Shown: in pieces, positions 20,941-31,454 of the stretch
Position numbering within the stretch: the first letter of the stretch is position 1
Layout: every line of letters begins with the position of its first letter
DNA from: Nematopogon swammerdamellus
Taxonomy: Eukaryota > Arthropoda > Insecta > Lepidoptera > Adelidae
Direction of reading: 5' to 3'
Assembly: GCA_946902875.1 (NCBI GenBank)
Contig: OX336336.1
Coordinates: 914,045-978,044 of the forward strand
DNA length: 64,000 nt
Program-made: the position numbers and the translations under genes
Notes under the pieces: generated by a model
Told to the model about the DNA's origin: nothing
Databases searched by the model: none
Seen by the model: only the letters and a program-made list of their open reading frames with translations

Positions 20941-21190
20941 CAAGATACATACATACATACATAGCGTCACGTCTGTTTCCCGGTGGGGTAGGCAGAGACA
21001 ACGGATCTCCATGTGCCACGATCCTGACACACCTCTGCCGCCTCTTCCAGTCCCATAATGTTCTTCATGCATGCTCGTCGGTTACGAGTACTACGCGCGT
21101 TCCCCTTTTTGAGCACATGCCCGATCTGGTCCAGGTACGTGCGTCTAGGGCGACCCTTCCCGACTCTTCCACTCACATTTGCTTCATAAA
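20941..21190 (-). mobile_element. LINE 3' end ('R family') with (TATG)n tail
   Basis: On the minus strand a frame from 21176 encodes VGKGRPRRTYLDQIGHVLKK, NARSTRNRRACMKNIMG and WRSVVSAYPTGK, the C-terminus of a non-LTR polyprotein. It ends in a (TATG)n tail at 20947-20962. Other copies are at 26098-26460 and 38184-38500. In the second, LRWFGHVGRVNDRRLTEEIY is readable just upstream, which supports the call. Confidence 0.8.
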
Positions 21191-21246
21191 TAAAAGCCTA
21201 CAAGATATACCTAAAATATTCCTGATACATAATATCACGTATATTT

Positions 21247-21480
21247 TTTATGTAATCTTCTAGGGGTGGCTGAGTTAGAGGGGCCAGGGCACATGCTTCC
21301 ACCAGCCAATATCAACACCGCGAAGATAGATGCCATATCGGAGACTTTTCTCTCTGGCTATAATGGACTAGAAGAGAACACAGCCGAGGCTGTTATGCGG
21401 CCATCTTACTTACCTAGTGCGGGCCAAGGGAAGGGACCTACAGTTTTACACCGGTTCCTAACGGTAAATTTTTCAAATTT
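21247..21480 (-). mobile_element. SINE S3 fragment
   Basis: The minus-strand end is GGATTACATAAAAAATATAC-like: on the plus strand TTTTTTATGTAATCTTCTAG starts at 21247. The body has CCAATATCAACACCGCGAAG and GGCCATCTTACTTACCTAGT. Related copies: 24907-25095 (-), 32428-32750 (-), 53165-53430 (+). Confidence 0.65.
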
Positions 21481-21805
21481 TCGAACTGTCAGCGCCAATT
21501 AATTTGGCACCGTAGATTGATTTACTCCACTATATAATTTCACAGAAACGGGAGCATAAGAACAACAGTGATGTAACTTTAGAGGTTAAGCCAGAGCTGC
21601 CAGAATATTTTGGATGTGATCCAAGCTTTCTCACATTGGCGCAATATCACGATAACTTGTTGTGTGTGGCCGTTGTACACTAACTAAGGCAACTTTATTG
21701 CAACTGTTGTTTGGTGAAGTAGAGAATACATTCTCCTATGTCAAAATACATATAGAATTTTGATGGATACAGAATACCGACAATGAGACCAAAAAAAAAA
21801 TATTA

Positions 21806-22141
21806 AGCTGCGTATCCACTAGAGGCAGACTCGGGGCGAGGCAGTCGCTCGACCCGAGGCCGCACAAGTGGAGACGCTGCCTCAACCTGAGGCACGCCGC
21901 GCCATGAGGCAAATTCGTCGCCTCGGGCCGAGCCATATTTTGTCGGTTTTTTGCCGCGCTCAAAGGAGCCTCAGTCCGAGGCGTGCACTTGGTCCACGGC
22001 GTGCGGATCAAGGTGAGGCGTGGACTCGACGCCTCACCTTGATCCGCAACGTGCCTCGAGACTATACCTCAGAGTGAACAGCCTCAGTTTGCTTCAAGTC
22101 GAGGCTGCTCAGCCTGAGGCTGCTCTAATGGATACGCAGCT
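21806..22141. mobile_element. PIF/Harbinger-like MITE, TSD TTA
   Basis: The inverted ends are AGCTGCGTATCCACTAGAG at 21806 and the complement of AGCTGCGTATCCATTAGAG ending at 22141. They are flanked by TTA (21803-21805, 22142-22144), the TWA-type duplication of PIF/Harbinger elements. The 336-bp interior is GC-rich with many GAGGC/GCCTC words and a perfect 20-bp stem (22002-22021 / 22029-22048) with a 7-base loop. No coding frame. Confidence 0.82.
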
Positions 22142-22149
22142 TTACAATC

Positions 22150-22440
22150 GTGGAACTGAAATGAGTTTCCGAGCCCCGACTAGAGGGGCGAGCACGCACA
22201 GCGAATATTATTCGCGAGGTTTTTTTCCGCGCGGAATAAAGTCCGCACTTGAAACAATACGTGTGTTAATTATTCACACACGCGCTGCGAATAAAAATCC
22301 GTGGGGTTTTGTCACACACTATAGCATAGTGCACAAAAAATCCGCGTGAACAAAATTCGCCCCGCATCGAAGTATATTCGCAGTTAAAGCAGACCGCGCG
22401 GTGCCGCGCGGTAATTAAACCGCAGTGCGTGTACGTTCAT
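22150..22440. other. Unassigned GC-varied region
   Basis: Contains several TCCGCG/ATTCGCG words and CCGCGCGGTGCCGCGCGG (22396-22413). It may be the remains of a MITE. No gene. Confidence 0.35.
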
Positions 22441-22531
22441 TTCATTTTTCATTATCCTTCCTTATCCTTCCTTTTACTTTTCCTTATTTCCTTATTTCCT
22501 TATTTCCTTTCCTTCCTTATCTATAATAAAA

Positions 22532-22739
22532 TCAAACGTCTGCTTTCTGTCTGAGTGTCTGTCTGTCTGTCTGTCCGCTTATAACTCGAGAACCACTGAA
22601 CCGATTTTAATAAAAAAAAATTCTACGGATAGCTTGATTCTTCCCATCAACTATAGGCTACTTACTATCACGCTAAATGGCTTATGAGGTTAGCAGTGAA
22701 GTGAAATATGAGAGCGGGCGGAGCCGCGGGCACAGCTTG
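22532..22739 (+). mobile_element. Helitron-like element (family HB), forward
   Basis: It starts TCAAACGTCTGCTTTCTGTC after A, has a (TCTG)n tract and AACTCGAGAACCACTGAACC, and ends GCGGGCGGAGCCGCGGGCAC then AGCTTG. A 5' TC, a GC-rich 3' end and no terminal inverted repeat fit a non-autonomous Helitron-like element. HB copies: 38827-39030 (-), 42481-42683 (-), 47319-47546 (+), 47561-47772 (+). Confidence 0.72.
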
Positions 22740-22747
22740 TATCATAT

Positions 22748-22947
22748 AAAGCTGTGCCCGCGGCTCCGCCCGCTCTCATATTTCACTTCACTGCTAACCT
22801 CATAAGCTATTTAGCGTGATAGTAAGTAGCCTATAGTTGATGGGAAGAATCAAGCTATCCGTAGAATTTTGTTTTATTAAAATCGGTTCAGTGGTTCTCG
22901 AGTTATAAGCGGACAGACAGACAGACAGACAGAAAGCAGACGTTGGA
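22748..22947 (-). mobile_element. Helitron-like element (family HB), reverse, tail to tail with the previous copy
   Basis: It is nearly the exact reverse complement of 22532-22739, separated by about 8 bases, so the two form a ~415-bp palindrome with 3' ends facing. The outer 5' end reads TCCAACGTCTGC on the minus strand. Confidence 0.75.
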
Positions 22948-22973
22948 TTTTATTATAGGTAAGGAAGGAAGGA

Positions 22974-23302
22974 TAACGCTGGGCGCGGTCAGTACTTGGA
23001 TGGGTGACCGCTCGACCGTTGGAGGCTGACCGTGGTTCGGATTCCACGTTAAACTGTAGGTCCCTTCCCTTCTTACCTACTCGGTGGTAGGGTTCAACCC
23101 GCCCGTGTTGTTGGTACCACCGCACTGAATGAAACGTCGGTCGAAACGGGTATGTAAATAGTTTTGTGTTTTCAGTCCAGTTCAGTGTAGCCGGCACGAT
23201 CAAAGGGAAGCGCTGACATCTCGCCTAGTTCACCCGGTGTTATGGGCTGGCATCACGGATGTTGTAGGTGATGGTAGCCAACCGTGTCAGTTTCCATAAA
23301 AA
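22974..23302 (+). mobile_element. SINE S1, 5'-truncated at the 5S-like segment
   Basis: It begins AACGCTGGGCGCGGTCAGTA / CTTGGATGGGTGACCGC (the 5S-like part, 22974-23010), keeps GTGGTTCGGATTCCACG (B-box-like) and the whole body to GTGTCAGTTTCCATAAAAA. Confidence 0.8.
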
Positions 23303-23309
23303 TATATAT

Positions 23310-23574
23310 ACACGGTGTTGCAGTTGCCCCCGTAATATTTTTAACTGACATATGGGGGTTATTCTATATGTGGAACTAAACAAGTTCTGCGGCGAAAATT
23401 AAAAAAAAAAAACAAAATTTTTTCCATACAAATTTTAATTACCTATTCTCAAAATGTATGGAGAAAAAAAATTTTTTTTTCTTCAAATTAAAAAGTCGTA
23501 GAACAAAAGTTGTTCTATTTCACGTACAGAATGACCCCCTTTCGGGTTTAACGGTTGGGGTTGCAACACCGTGT
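23310..23574. mobile_element. Small MITE with ACACGGTGTTGCA ends
   Basis: The inverted ends ACACGGTGTTGCA (23310) and TGCAACACCGTGT (to 23574) sit in TATATATA flanks, so a TA duplication is likely. A second hairpin is inside (AAAATTTTTTCCATACAAAT ... GTATGGAGAAAAAAAATTTT, about 23413-23476). No coding frame. Confidence 0.72.
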
Positions 23575-23749
23575 ATATATATATATAATGTCAATTTTAT
23601 GTTACAGAATTTACGCAAAAAAAAACTTGCGTTTTTTTATCCGCAGTGCGTGCTAGCCCTAACGTAGCGGGTGGTTCCGACAGTACCAACGTGCAACCGT
23701 CGACGTGGACGCAACGCAACGCGATTACACATCTCAGTCTGCCAACAAA

Positions 23750-24255
23750 GTTAAATTACAAATTTAGAAAACCCCCGACCCTTAAAAATAAAAAAATAAT
23801 TTCCATTTATTTAGTTAAAGGAGTCGAGGGACCGCTAAGTAAATTCCCGCGAAGCTCGTGAGTTTTTATATTTTATTTACTTAGCGGTCCCCTGACTTCT
23901 CTAAGTAAGTAAACGGAAATTATTTTTGACTTTGCAAGGGTCGGGCGTTTTTTTTAAATTTGTAATTTAACTTTTAATTCAAGCTTTAAAAAAAACCGCT
24001 TGCACATCGGTCATACATTTTTTGATTACTTTATTACAAGTAAAAGGTAATACATTTTTTGATTACTTACTTAATTTCTTGATTAAAAACATAGCTAAAA
24101 ACCATCCCGATTAAACCAGTTTTCTAATAAGAAAACCGCATTCAAATCCGCCCATCCGTTTGGGAGCTATGATGCCACAGATAGACACACCCATACACAC
24201 ATACACACACGTTAAACTTATAACACCCCTCTTTTTGCGTCGGGGGTTAAAAATA
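23750..24255 (-). repeat. Repeat D, reverse, with fold-back
   Basis: The hairpin 23776-23946 uses arms AAAGGAGTCGAGGGACCGCT and its complement. 24100-24255 holds the TTTGGGAGCTATGATGCCAC and (CA)n parts. Confidence 0.7.
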
Positions 24256-24906
24256 AGTGCCATCGGCCGAACCACGCATGAGTGTGTATGATGCACCCAG
24301 AAATGCATACAACTATCGTTACTGCAAACAGCATAGATACGAGTACATAGGTAATTAGCCCTGCGCTCGTGGTCCCAGTAAAGTGTGCGATTTTCGCACA
24401 CCCGCACTCGGTCGGCGTGAGTCGCCGTCACATGACACGTGTCACGTGTAAAAATGTGTGTGTGCGTGCAGTGAATGTGTACCGGCCGTAAAATGGCATA
24501 TTGTTGTTGTATGTCATATGCTAAAGTACAAAAACAATATCCAGAACAAAAAGATATATTCGTATGCAGATGAAAATGGATAAACTAGTCAGTAGTGAGA
24601 TACCCACGCACACAGCCGTATCGTCAGCATGGTTTAAACATTTCCATTGAAATTCACGTCCTGCATACACATTAGTAGTTAGCGAGACAAACGCGTGGGG
24701 GCAGATCAGGGTTGCTAGGTGGCCCAGAGAAATAAGGTGGACATTTTTCACAAAGGTATTGGATTCCACGTTTGATTTTTCGGGTTTGATTTTGTCGAAA
24801 AATTCAAGATACCCTTTAATTAAAATCACCAATATGGCAGGAACATTAAGGATAAATACATCAAAGGCATTGTATTTAAAAAATATATGTTATAAATCAC
24901 CTGCAA
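24256..24906. other. No recognised gene
   Basis: No family or credible frame. Short TG-rich tract at 24450-24480. Confidence 0.4.
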
Positions 24907-25095
24907 CTTTTTTTTAATGTAATCCGGTATGGATGGCTGAGTCGGAGGGGCCAAAGCGCATGCTACGACCATCCAATATCACCTCCGAGAAGGTAGGTGC
25001 CATACCGAAGACTTTCCTGGATTGCTGGCTATACTGAACTAGATGGGAACACAGCCAAGGCTGCTATGCGGCCATCTTACATCCAGTATGGTGGT
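24907..25095 (-). mobile_element. SINE S3 copy
   Basis: Read on the plus strand it starts TTTTTTTTAATGTAATCCGG, so the minus strand ends CCGGATTACATTAAAAAAAA. The body has CACCTCCGAGAAGGTAGG and GGATTGCTGGCTATACTGAA. Confidence 0.7.
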
Positions 25096-25440
25096 GCTGC
25101 TTTCAACAATTTCAACAATAGTCCATGTTGCTTATATTTTTCGCCGTGGACAGAGCATCGAAAACATGGACTGTCCACGGTAACCATGGACACCTGGCAA
25201 CCCTGGCAGATCTGTCTGTCACTACCCATCGGTCAGTACTGCGCCGCGGTCCTCACATTGCACCACAGATCAGAGAAATAATGGCCAGATGGAAGATCAA
25301 GCCTTTGCCGTGTGGCAGCGTTGCGCAGAGAGTTGGACATATGACAGAGTATATCATCGGCACGCTCTCATTGGCTGTAGCTTTCGGCGTGATCGCTGTG
25401 TGGATGCACTGTGTGTGTATTGCTGTAAATTGATTGATAG
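25096..25440. other. No recognised gene
   Basis: Contains a small inverted pair, GTCCATG...CATGGAC (25120-25190). Otherwise unassigned. Confidence 0.4.
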
Positions 25441-25545
25441 GTGCCGTGTGGGGCCGGTACAAAAAGAAAAGCCCCTCTGCATCTCTCCCTGTGCATGTCG
25501 TAAAAACCGACTTAGTGATATAGGGACAAGATGCCGGGCTGCCGG
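25441..25545 (+). mobile_element. SINE S2 head fragment
   Basis: CCGTGTGGGGCCGGTACAAA and TGCATGTCGTAAAAACCGAC mark the head also seen at 28380-28520 (-), 35507-35665 (-) and 37508-37740 (+). The S2 copies follow it with AAGGACAAGATGCC instead of the S1 body. Confidence 0.6.
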
Positions 25546-25711
25546 GCCGTTAAATTTTGGAGAGTTGACTGATTTTTTTAAATGTGGTAGAAAATTCGTG
25601 TGTTGTGTCAACTACTCTGTTGAAGTACCTAAAATATATATATAAAATAAATAAATAAAATAAAGGGCGACAGAACACACACCTCTCATCTTGCCACGGT
25701 CCTTCCACCGA

Positions 25712-25749
25712 ATCAATAGCGTTTGAACTCCCGTTCAAACGCTATTGAT
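25712..25749. repeat. Perfect 17-bp hairpin, 4-base loop
   Basis: ATCAATAGCGTTTGAAC, loop TCCC, then GTTCAAACGCTATTGAT. Confidence 0.9.
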
Positions 25750-26097
25750 GGCGCATCTAGCAATTACTTCTCTGATCTGTGCATGACATATTTGAAATTT
25801 CGCGTGCCTTGCCTCTATCTATCTAGCTGCATGGACCCTGCATTTGGCAGCAAAGCAATATGTAATTGTGTTAGCAAAAGCTCTCAACCGCCACTCTCGG
25901 GGCAGTAGGTCGGTGTGAGTGGGTGGGTTGATTTAAATGTTGCCCGCCCCCCTCCCCTATACTAAGGCAACTGCCGACAGAAAGCTTTGCGGTTCAGTGT
26001 CCACTTCAGACTCACCATCAAATTCCTATAACCACGGAGGAGGTAGTACACAGCCACGCACTCTCCCTGAAGTTGGACTAAACGCGCCAAACCGCAG
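25750..26097. other. No recognised gene
   Basis: No repeat family or credible frame recognised. Confidence 0.4.
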
Positions 26098-26460
26098 TAA
26101 ACCATACATACATACATACATAGCGTCACGCCTGTTTCCCGGCAGGTTAGATAGAGACAACGGATCTCCACGCGCCACTATCCTGACACACCTCTGTCGC
26201 CTCTTCCACTCTCATAATGTTCTTCATGCATGCTCGTCGGTTACGGGTACTACGTACTTGACCCTTTTTGAGCACACGGCCGATCTGGTCCAGGTACGTG
26301 CGTTTAGGGCGACCCGAGGCGACCCTTCCCGACTCTTCAACTCACATTTGCTCGATAAATTTCTTCCGTTAGTCTCCTATCATTCACTCTTCCAACATGA
26401 CCGAACCACCGAAGTGTTCCTGTTAATATATCCTCTTCAGAGGACAGCGCTCTCGCACTA
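26098..26460 (-). mobile_element. LINE R-family 3' fragment
   Basis: The minus strand reads LRWFGHVGRVNDRRLTEEIY, then the GRPRRTYLDQI region in damaged frames, ending in a (TATG)n tail at 26105-26121. It is longer at its 5' side than the 20941 copy. Confidence 0.75.
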
Positions 26461-26486
26461 CACTATTTATCAATCTATCTAAACCA

Positions 26487-26640
26487 AGTAAAAAGTAAAT
26501 AAGTTCGATTCATATTCGGATCCTTGCGGTGAAAACGGCACAAAAGCACAAAAAATCTTCATGCACTCGTGTTTTTTCATCTATCAATTTTCACTTGGGC
26601 TTTTGCACCGCCTTCAACTCGAGGTTCCGGATATGAATCG
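26487..26640. repeat. Diverged fold-back F
   Basis: GTTCGATTCATATTCGGATC and GGATATGAATCGAAC form the outer arms, with GCACCGCCTTCAACTCGAGG inside, as in the other fold-back F copies. Confidence 0.65.
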
Positions 26641-26884
26641 AACTGGTTTACTTATCGAGGATATATTATTTCAGTTTATTTAACATTTCAGTTCTACTGT
26701 TTTTTTGAAGACGGTTCAACGTTTTTTTTTTAAGTTTTTATTTCCGTGTTTTTAGTCATGGAATATTGTTTTCTGTATCCTAGCTTGCCTATGATATTCA
26801 ATGCAATAACCCAAAAAAGAAGCCTGTGCTGCCATCCGTGGAGGAGTTCTATTACCTCACCTTGTACTCCATCATCAGATCTTG

Positions 26885-26990
26885 AGCAAATTTATATGAC
26901 ATTCGGTCGTGCGCAGGGGTTGCGAATGCCATGCCGGCCCGACAGGTGCCTATTCTCGCCTCTCATAAAAAGAATCCTCGAAATCGGTTG
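26885..26990 (-). mobile_element. LINE 'L2 family' 3' scrap
   Basis: GGGGTTGCGAATGCCATGCC / GGCCCGACAGGTGCCTATTC matches the 36130-36180 and 61620 regions, the 3' end of a second LINE family. Confidence 0.55.
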
Positions 26991-27049
26991 GCGTGGTAAA
27001 AAATTATTCGCATATTTGTCATTCACATGCTTATGCATGGATCCTATCA

Positions 27050-27687
27050 TCAGAACTTGACCAAATTTATATTGGACCACCCCTGAGGTACATCCTTTCT
27101 AATCCAACAAAATCGGTCCACGTGGTATAGAAATACCACTGAACATACACAAAAAAATACTCCGACGAATTGAGAACGTCCTCCTTTTTTGAAGTCGGTT
27201 AAAAAGGTTATACCTAATGAATGGAACTCGAATCCGATCAAATTGGATGAGTGTCCAATTCTAAGCGTACCGAGAGGCGCGTATCGGCGGGGGCGGCTTC
27301 CATTCTAGCTCACTCCGCGCGACAACAAAGAATTTAATTAAGAGGTATGAACGAAACCGCAAGTGGATTAAACTTTTTGAAAACAAGCCAGAGGCTTTGA
27401 GACAAAGGTGCGTATCATTAAAAGTTGTTTCGTGTCGAGCGGGAACTCTCTCAGCCACACACTCGCACACACGACTTACAGCCGATTTTACCAACACAGA
27501 CTTAACAAGTACTTAAGTAACCTTAGGCCATCTTAAAGTGAAGTCTGAGTGTTTGGCCATTTAACTTTCTAAGAGGAATATACTCGCAAGAAAAGTAAAA
27601 TTGACATCTGCTGCCGTGCAGAGCGAATGAATAGCGTCAGGCTGTACGTTGAATAACGCTTCCAATGCTGGAATTAAATAAAAAAAA
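27050..27687. repeat. Reverse family G piece, then unassigned sequence
   Basis: 27050-27205 ends CCTCCTTTTTTGAAGTCGGT. 27480-27660 resembles 37140-37375 (ACACAGACTTAACA, ACATCTGC..GCAGAGCGAAT), an unnamed dispersed repeat. No gene. Confidence 0.5.
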
Positions 27688-28297
27688 ACTGGCCAAGTGC
27701 GAGTCGGAATCGTGCACCGAGGTTTACGCACCACAAAAAAAACTTTAAAAAAGGAATTGTGGCAATTCGATTTCTAGGTTCCGAGAAATTCGTGGACAAA
27801 CATACATACATACAAACATAAGATACATACAAACATCACACATACATACACTTATGAAATTTGGCACACCTGTTTAGAAGCCCGCATAGACTAACATATA
27901 CGAATATTGTGCAATTCCAACGATATTACATACCTACAATCAAATTGACAACCTCATGTTTAGGGCTCCGTATCCGGTACGGCACCCTAAGCCTACGCCG
28001 TCTGTCTGTATGTCTCTGTCCGTCCGTCCGTCCGTCTGTCTGTCCGAGGGCTGTATCTCTTGAACCGTCATAGGTAGCCTGTTGAAATTTTCACAGAATG
28101 CGTTATTATGGCAGATATAACAACAAATGGAGGAGTTATTTATTTTAATTTAGTTTTACTTTGATTTTAATCTGCTGTTGTTATTTTTTCATTTTAAATT
28201 TGTTTTTATTAATTACCAGAGTATCAATAAAGGATTTCTAAATTACAACAAATAATAAAAATAAGAAAAAGTAAAAAATTCACGGGGTCCGTTAAAA
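27688..28297. repeat. Repeat E pieces, both orientations
   Basis: 27688-27735 is a forward head (TGGCCAAGTGCGAGTCGGAA). 27957-28297 is a reverse partial copy with (GTCT)n and CTTGAACCGTCATAGGTAGC. Confidence 0.6.
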
Positions 28298-28379
28298 ACA
28301 CCTGTCTTGTGTTGTCCCTGATTTTTTGACTCTTTGTACGTTTATTATTTTTTACTTTTTCTATTTTTATTTATATTTT

Positions 28380-28520
28380 TCCTGCTGCTTGACTCGGTTG
28401 AAGGATCGTACCAAGGTGAGAGATGGTTATCCTGTCGCCTTTCAGCGCGGCCCCTTGTCCTTATCCCTTTAGTCGCCTTTTACAACATGAGCGTGCAGAG
28501 ATGCAGTGGGGCATTTATTA
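28380..28520 (-). mobile_element. SINE S2 fragment
   Basis: On the minus strand: GCCCCACTGCATCTCTGCAC, GTTGTAAAAGGCGACTAAAG, GGATAAGGACAAGG. Confidence 0.6.
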
Positions 28521-29152
28521 CGTTAGATAAATTAAATTAGCCTAAAGTTATGTACGAGTGTGAGCGAACCTCGTGTGTTGGCTGGGCCACGTGCCGGATA
28601 TTTAGTCCTACCGAACTAACTAAACCAGGGGTCTCCAAACTATTTTACAGGCGGGCCACATTGACTTATTAAAAAATATTGGGGGCCAGAATGAAACGTA
28701 ATTATTTTTCTATATAAATTTTTAATAAATTTTAAACTCAAAATGTGTAGGTACTTTCCTTGAATAATGTTTAGTATAATAATGAGAAAAATAATAAAAT
28801 AATAATTATCACTGAAAGGACTATTATGGCTAATAGACTTGACATAGTGATAATCGACCGGGAGACGCGGCCGGTGGTGGAAACTCCATTTCGTTATTTT
28901 GTATTAATTTTAGATTTAAGTTTTATATGTAAAATTAATATAAAAAAGAAAATGTGTAAATAAAAGAAAAATAAAACAATTTTGTAAAAATATTAATGTG
29001 ACACATGCAGTGGTCGATCATCAAATTATATCTTTAATACTGGGGTCGAGTTTTGTATTACCTATTATTAAAATAAAAGAGACCGTAAATGTTCATCCTT
29101 CATCAGAGAGCCTTGGGCTCTGCGCCGCTATCCGACCGACAGAAATAGCACT

Positions 29153-29295
29153 GTGGCCGTATTCTCTAACGTCCTACCGTCAACGTCGGTGACGCTGACT
29201 ATAGTTATGTCTCTGTCTAATTATATGAACTAGACAGAGACATAACTAGTCAGCGTCACCGACGTCGACGGTAGGAAGTTGGAGAATACGGCCAC
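29153..29295. mobile_element. Hairpin MITE within the hAT element
   Basis: Arms of about 66 bases (GTGGCCGTATTCTCTAACGT ... GTTATGTCTCTGTCTA, and complement) surround an ~11-base loop. The arms differ at only a few positions (for example GTCAACGTCGG against GTCGACGTCGG). Confidence 0.8.
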
Positions 29296-29406
29296 TGGTG
29301 CCATTGGTGCTATGTTTGTTTGCTCTAGGTAAGAGACCTAGAGTCTAGGTAAGCAGCTCGCCCATCCACAATTTAGGATGAATCATCAATCAATACTAAT
29401 AATAAA

Positions 29407-29835
29407 TCTGTAAGGGATTGTCATGGAGTAAGTTACTTTGTTTTATGAGATACTGCGTTTGTAGACTCTATGTATGATACTAAAACTAAATTGACGATTT
29501 TTAGAAATATTTTCTGTATGTATGTATGTTCCTCCATAACTCTTAAACCGATCATCCGAATTCTTTAAAACTTAGTGCAAGCACATTTTACTATACGGAA
29601 CATAGGATAGGCTAAACAAAATTCAGTTCCGGTTACGCTAAGATGTGGCTCTCATACAAACCGAATTGTTCCTCGCACCGAAATTAAAAAGATACCGTAG
29701 CGGGCCTCGCCCTTAGCTACTTACTTTCATCGAGAAGGTTTATTGTTTACCTGAACGTAGCTCGGCCTTCTTTCTTACTTACTTTCTTCTTTTAAATACG
29801 ATTTTCACGCGAGCGAAGCCGCGGGCAAGAGCTAG
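29407..29835 (+). mobile_element. Helitron-like element (family HA), complete
   Basis: It runs from 5' TCTGTAAGGGATTGTCATGG to 3' GCGAGCGAAGCCGCGGGCAA / GAGCTAG, inserted between A and T, without terminal inverted repeats. Family copies at 42098-42459 and 42797-43178 share both ends, which fixes the boundaries. No Rep/helicase coding sequence, so it is non-autonomous. Confidence 0.78.
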
Positions 29836-30109
29836 TTAAAAATAAATCTTTAGGCCACACACGTCGCGCGGGCCGGATAAAGTGGCGACGCGGGCCGTAT
29901 AGTTTGGAGAGCCCTGAACTAAACCATTAATTACCTGGCGAGCAGCGGGCCGGTCGGTACTGGATTGTACGCAACACACTGGAACTAAACTCATATCAAT
30001 AACAAACTTACTAACTGATTTATTAAGCGGCGCTCGAGAACTACCAACTACGCGCACCTGCGACGTGGCCTTATTTTGAAGTTATTTTATATTTATAGTT
30101 ACTTCTTTA

Positions 30110-30400
30110 GGCGCGTCATGAAAATGGTGAGTGAACTCAGAAAAAACGTCACCGTCACGCTGATCGTAACCGAATAAAAATGGATTTTTATGTAGGTAGG
30201 TATCGTGCATTATTTGTATGTAGATATTGTGGGAGAGAGGGAGAGAAGAGAGAGGGGCTATGGGAGAGGGGTGAGGGGGGAGGCGCCCGAGAGGCTCGGA
30301 GCGGCCCGGGGGACCACAGAAGCCCGGGGAGGCCCGGGAGGAGGGGGGGAGGGGAGGGGGGGTTTGGAAGTCATACTTATTTACGGACGTTATGAAATAA
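30110..30400 (+). repeat. First copy of a duplicated segment with a G-rich purine tract
   Basis: GAAAATGGTGAGTGAACTCAG, TATGTAGGTAGGTATCGTGC and a run of GGGAGAGG/GGGGGAGG words (30228-30362) reappear at 30413-30470 and 31296-31400. The second copy is split by a LINE. The tract has many G-runs and could form quadruplexes. Confidence 0.65.
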
Positions 30401-30489
30401 ATTGAACTTCTGAAAATGATGAGTAAACTCAGACAAAACGTCATGTCATCGTCATTGCAGCACTTCGTCACCGTCTACGCCACGCACGT

Positions 30490-31297
30490 CATCACTTTGT
30501 TTTTTATGTTATTACAAATTTTTATGTTAAACCTCTGCACCTATTTTCATTCCCACAAAATCCTACACCAGCGTACTTCACACGGATTCAGCACTAGGGC
30601 TAACCTTATGGAAAAACTTGTAAGAGAAAAACATAAAACCACATTCTTTCGACACACTATTTACTTTCTAGGGCCTAACTTTTATAATAAAATCCCAAAA
30701 GAACTCAAACAAATACAACATACCAAATTGTTCAAATCTAAAATAAAATTATGGCTACTATCTTTCACTGCGACTGAATGTGAAAGTATGCTGTGTAATG
30801 TATTGGTATAATGTCACATACTGACTATATAATATCTATGTGTTTTTATGAATTTGTACATTTTAATTTTTGTTTTGTTTCATTTTTTCGGTCTTTTTTA
30901 TTTACAATGCAAACGTATTTATTTTTAGTAATTATAAAAATGCGTTGTTAAGTTCCTCGTCAATTCATAAGCATTCGATGTTTATATATCCTATAATTAA
31001 TAAATAACTTATATTATATATGTATACTTATTATTAGTACATAAATGTTTAAAAATGAAAACGCACAGAATTTTCATAATATATTTTTTTTCTCTTTTTT
31101 TGCACTTTTGTCACACCAATGGGGGCGGAGCAAGGCGTCACAGGCGAGAGTCTAGTGTCTTGCTCGAGCATAGATAGAAAGTGATACATATAATACACAG
31201 ATAGAATAATCTTTAGTGCTCAATATTAAAATATTTTTATTATGTTTTATGTATCGTGCTATATTGTGACAATAAACGTTTGGATTTGGATTTGGAT
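30490..31297 (+). mobile_element. LINE 'L4 family' 3' fragment with TTTGGA tail
   Basis: The frame ending at 30811 encodes a Jockey/CR1-like RT C-terminus: HQRTSHGFSTRANL, FYNKIPKELKQIQHTKLFKS, KIKLWLLS. An AT-rich 3' UTR with AATAAA at 31271 follows and ends in TTTGGATTTGGATTTG. The start of the open frame upstream (30416) belongs to the flanking duplicated segment. Confidence 0.78.
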
Positions 31298-31454
31298 TTG
31301 TATGTAGGTAGGTATCGTGCATTATTTATATTAAGTATTGTGGGGGAGAGGGTGAGGGGGGTGAGGGGGGGAAATCCCGAGAGGACCGAGGGCCCCGAGG
31401 CACTAAAACTATATGTATTTTAAACAACTTACATAAAAAAACCTATGTTGTTTT

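Larger units (their letters stand above)
28626..29916. mobile_element. hAT-type non-autonomous transposon with 8-bp TSD, carrying nested elements
   Basis: The inverted ends CAGGGGTCTCCAAACTAT (28626) and the complement of CAGGGCTCTCCAAACTAT (to 29916) differ at one base. They are flanked by the perfect repeat AACTAAAC (28618-28625, 29917-29924). The CAGGGGTC-type terminus and 8-bp TSD are hallmarks of hAT elements. Subterminal GGCGGGCCACA and GCGGGCCG words are inverted too. No transposase frame remains. A hairpin MITE (29153-29295) and a Helitron-like copy (29407-29835) lie inside. Confidence 0.85.

Noticed and set aside
26746..27060. 104-codon frame as a gene
   Set aside because: It spans a LINE scrap and a reverse family G repeat. 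No family signature.
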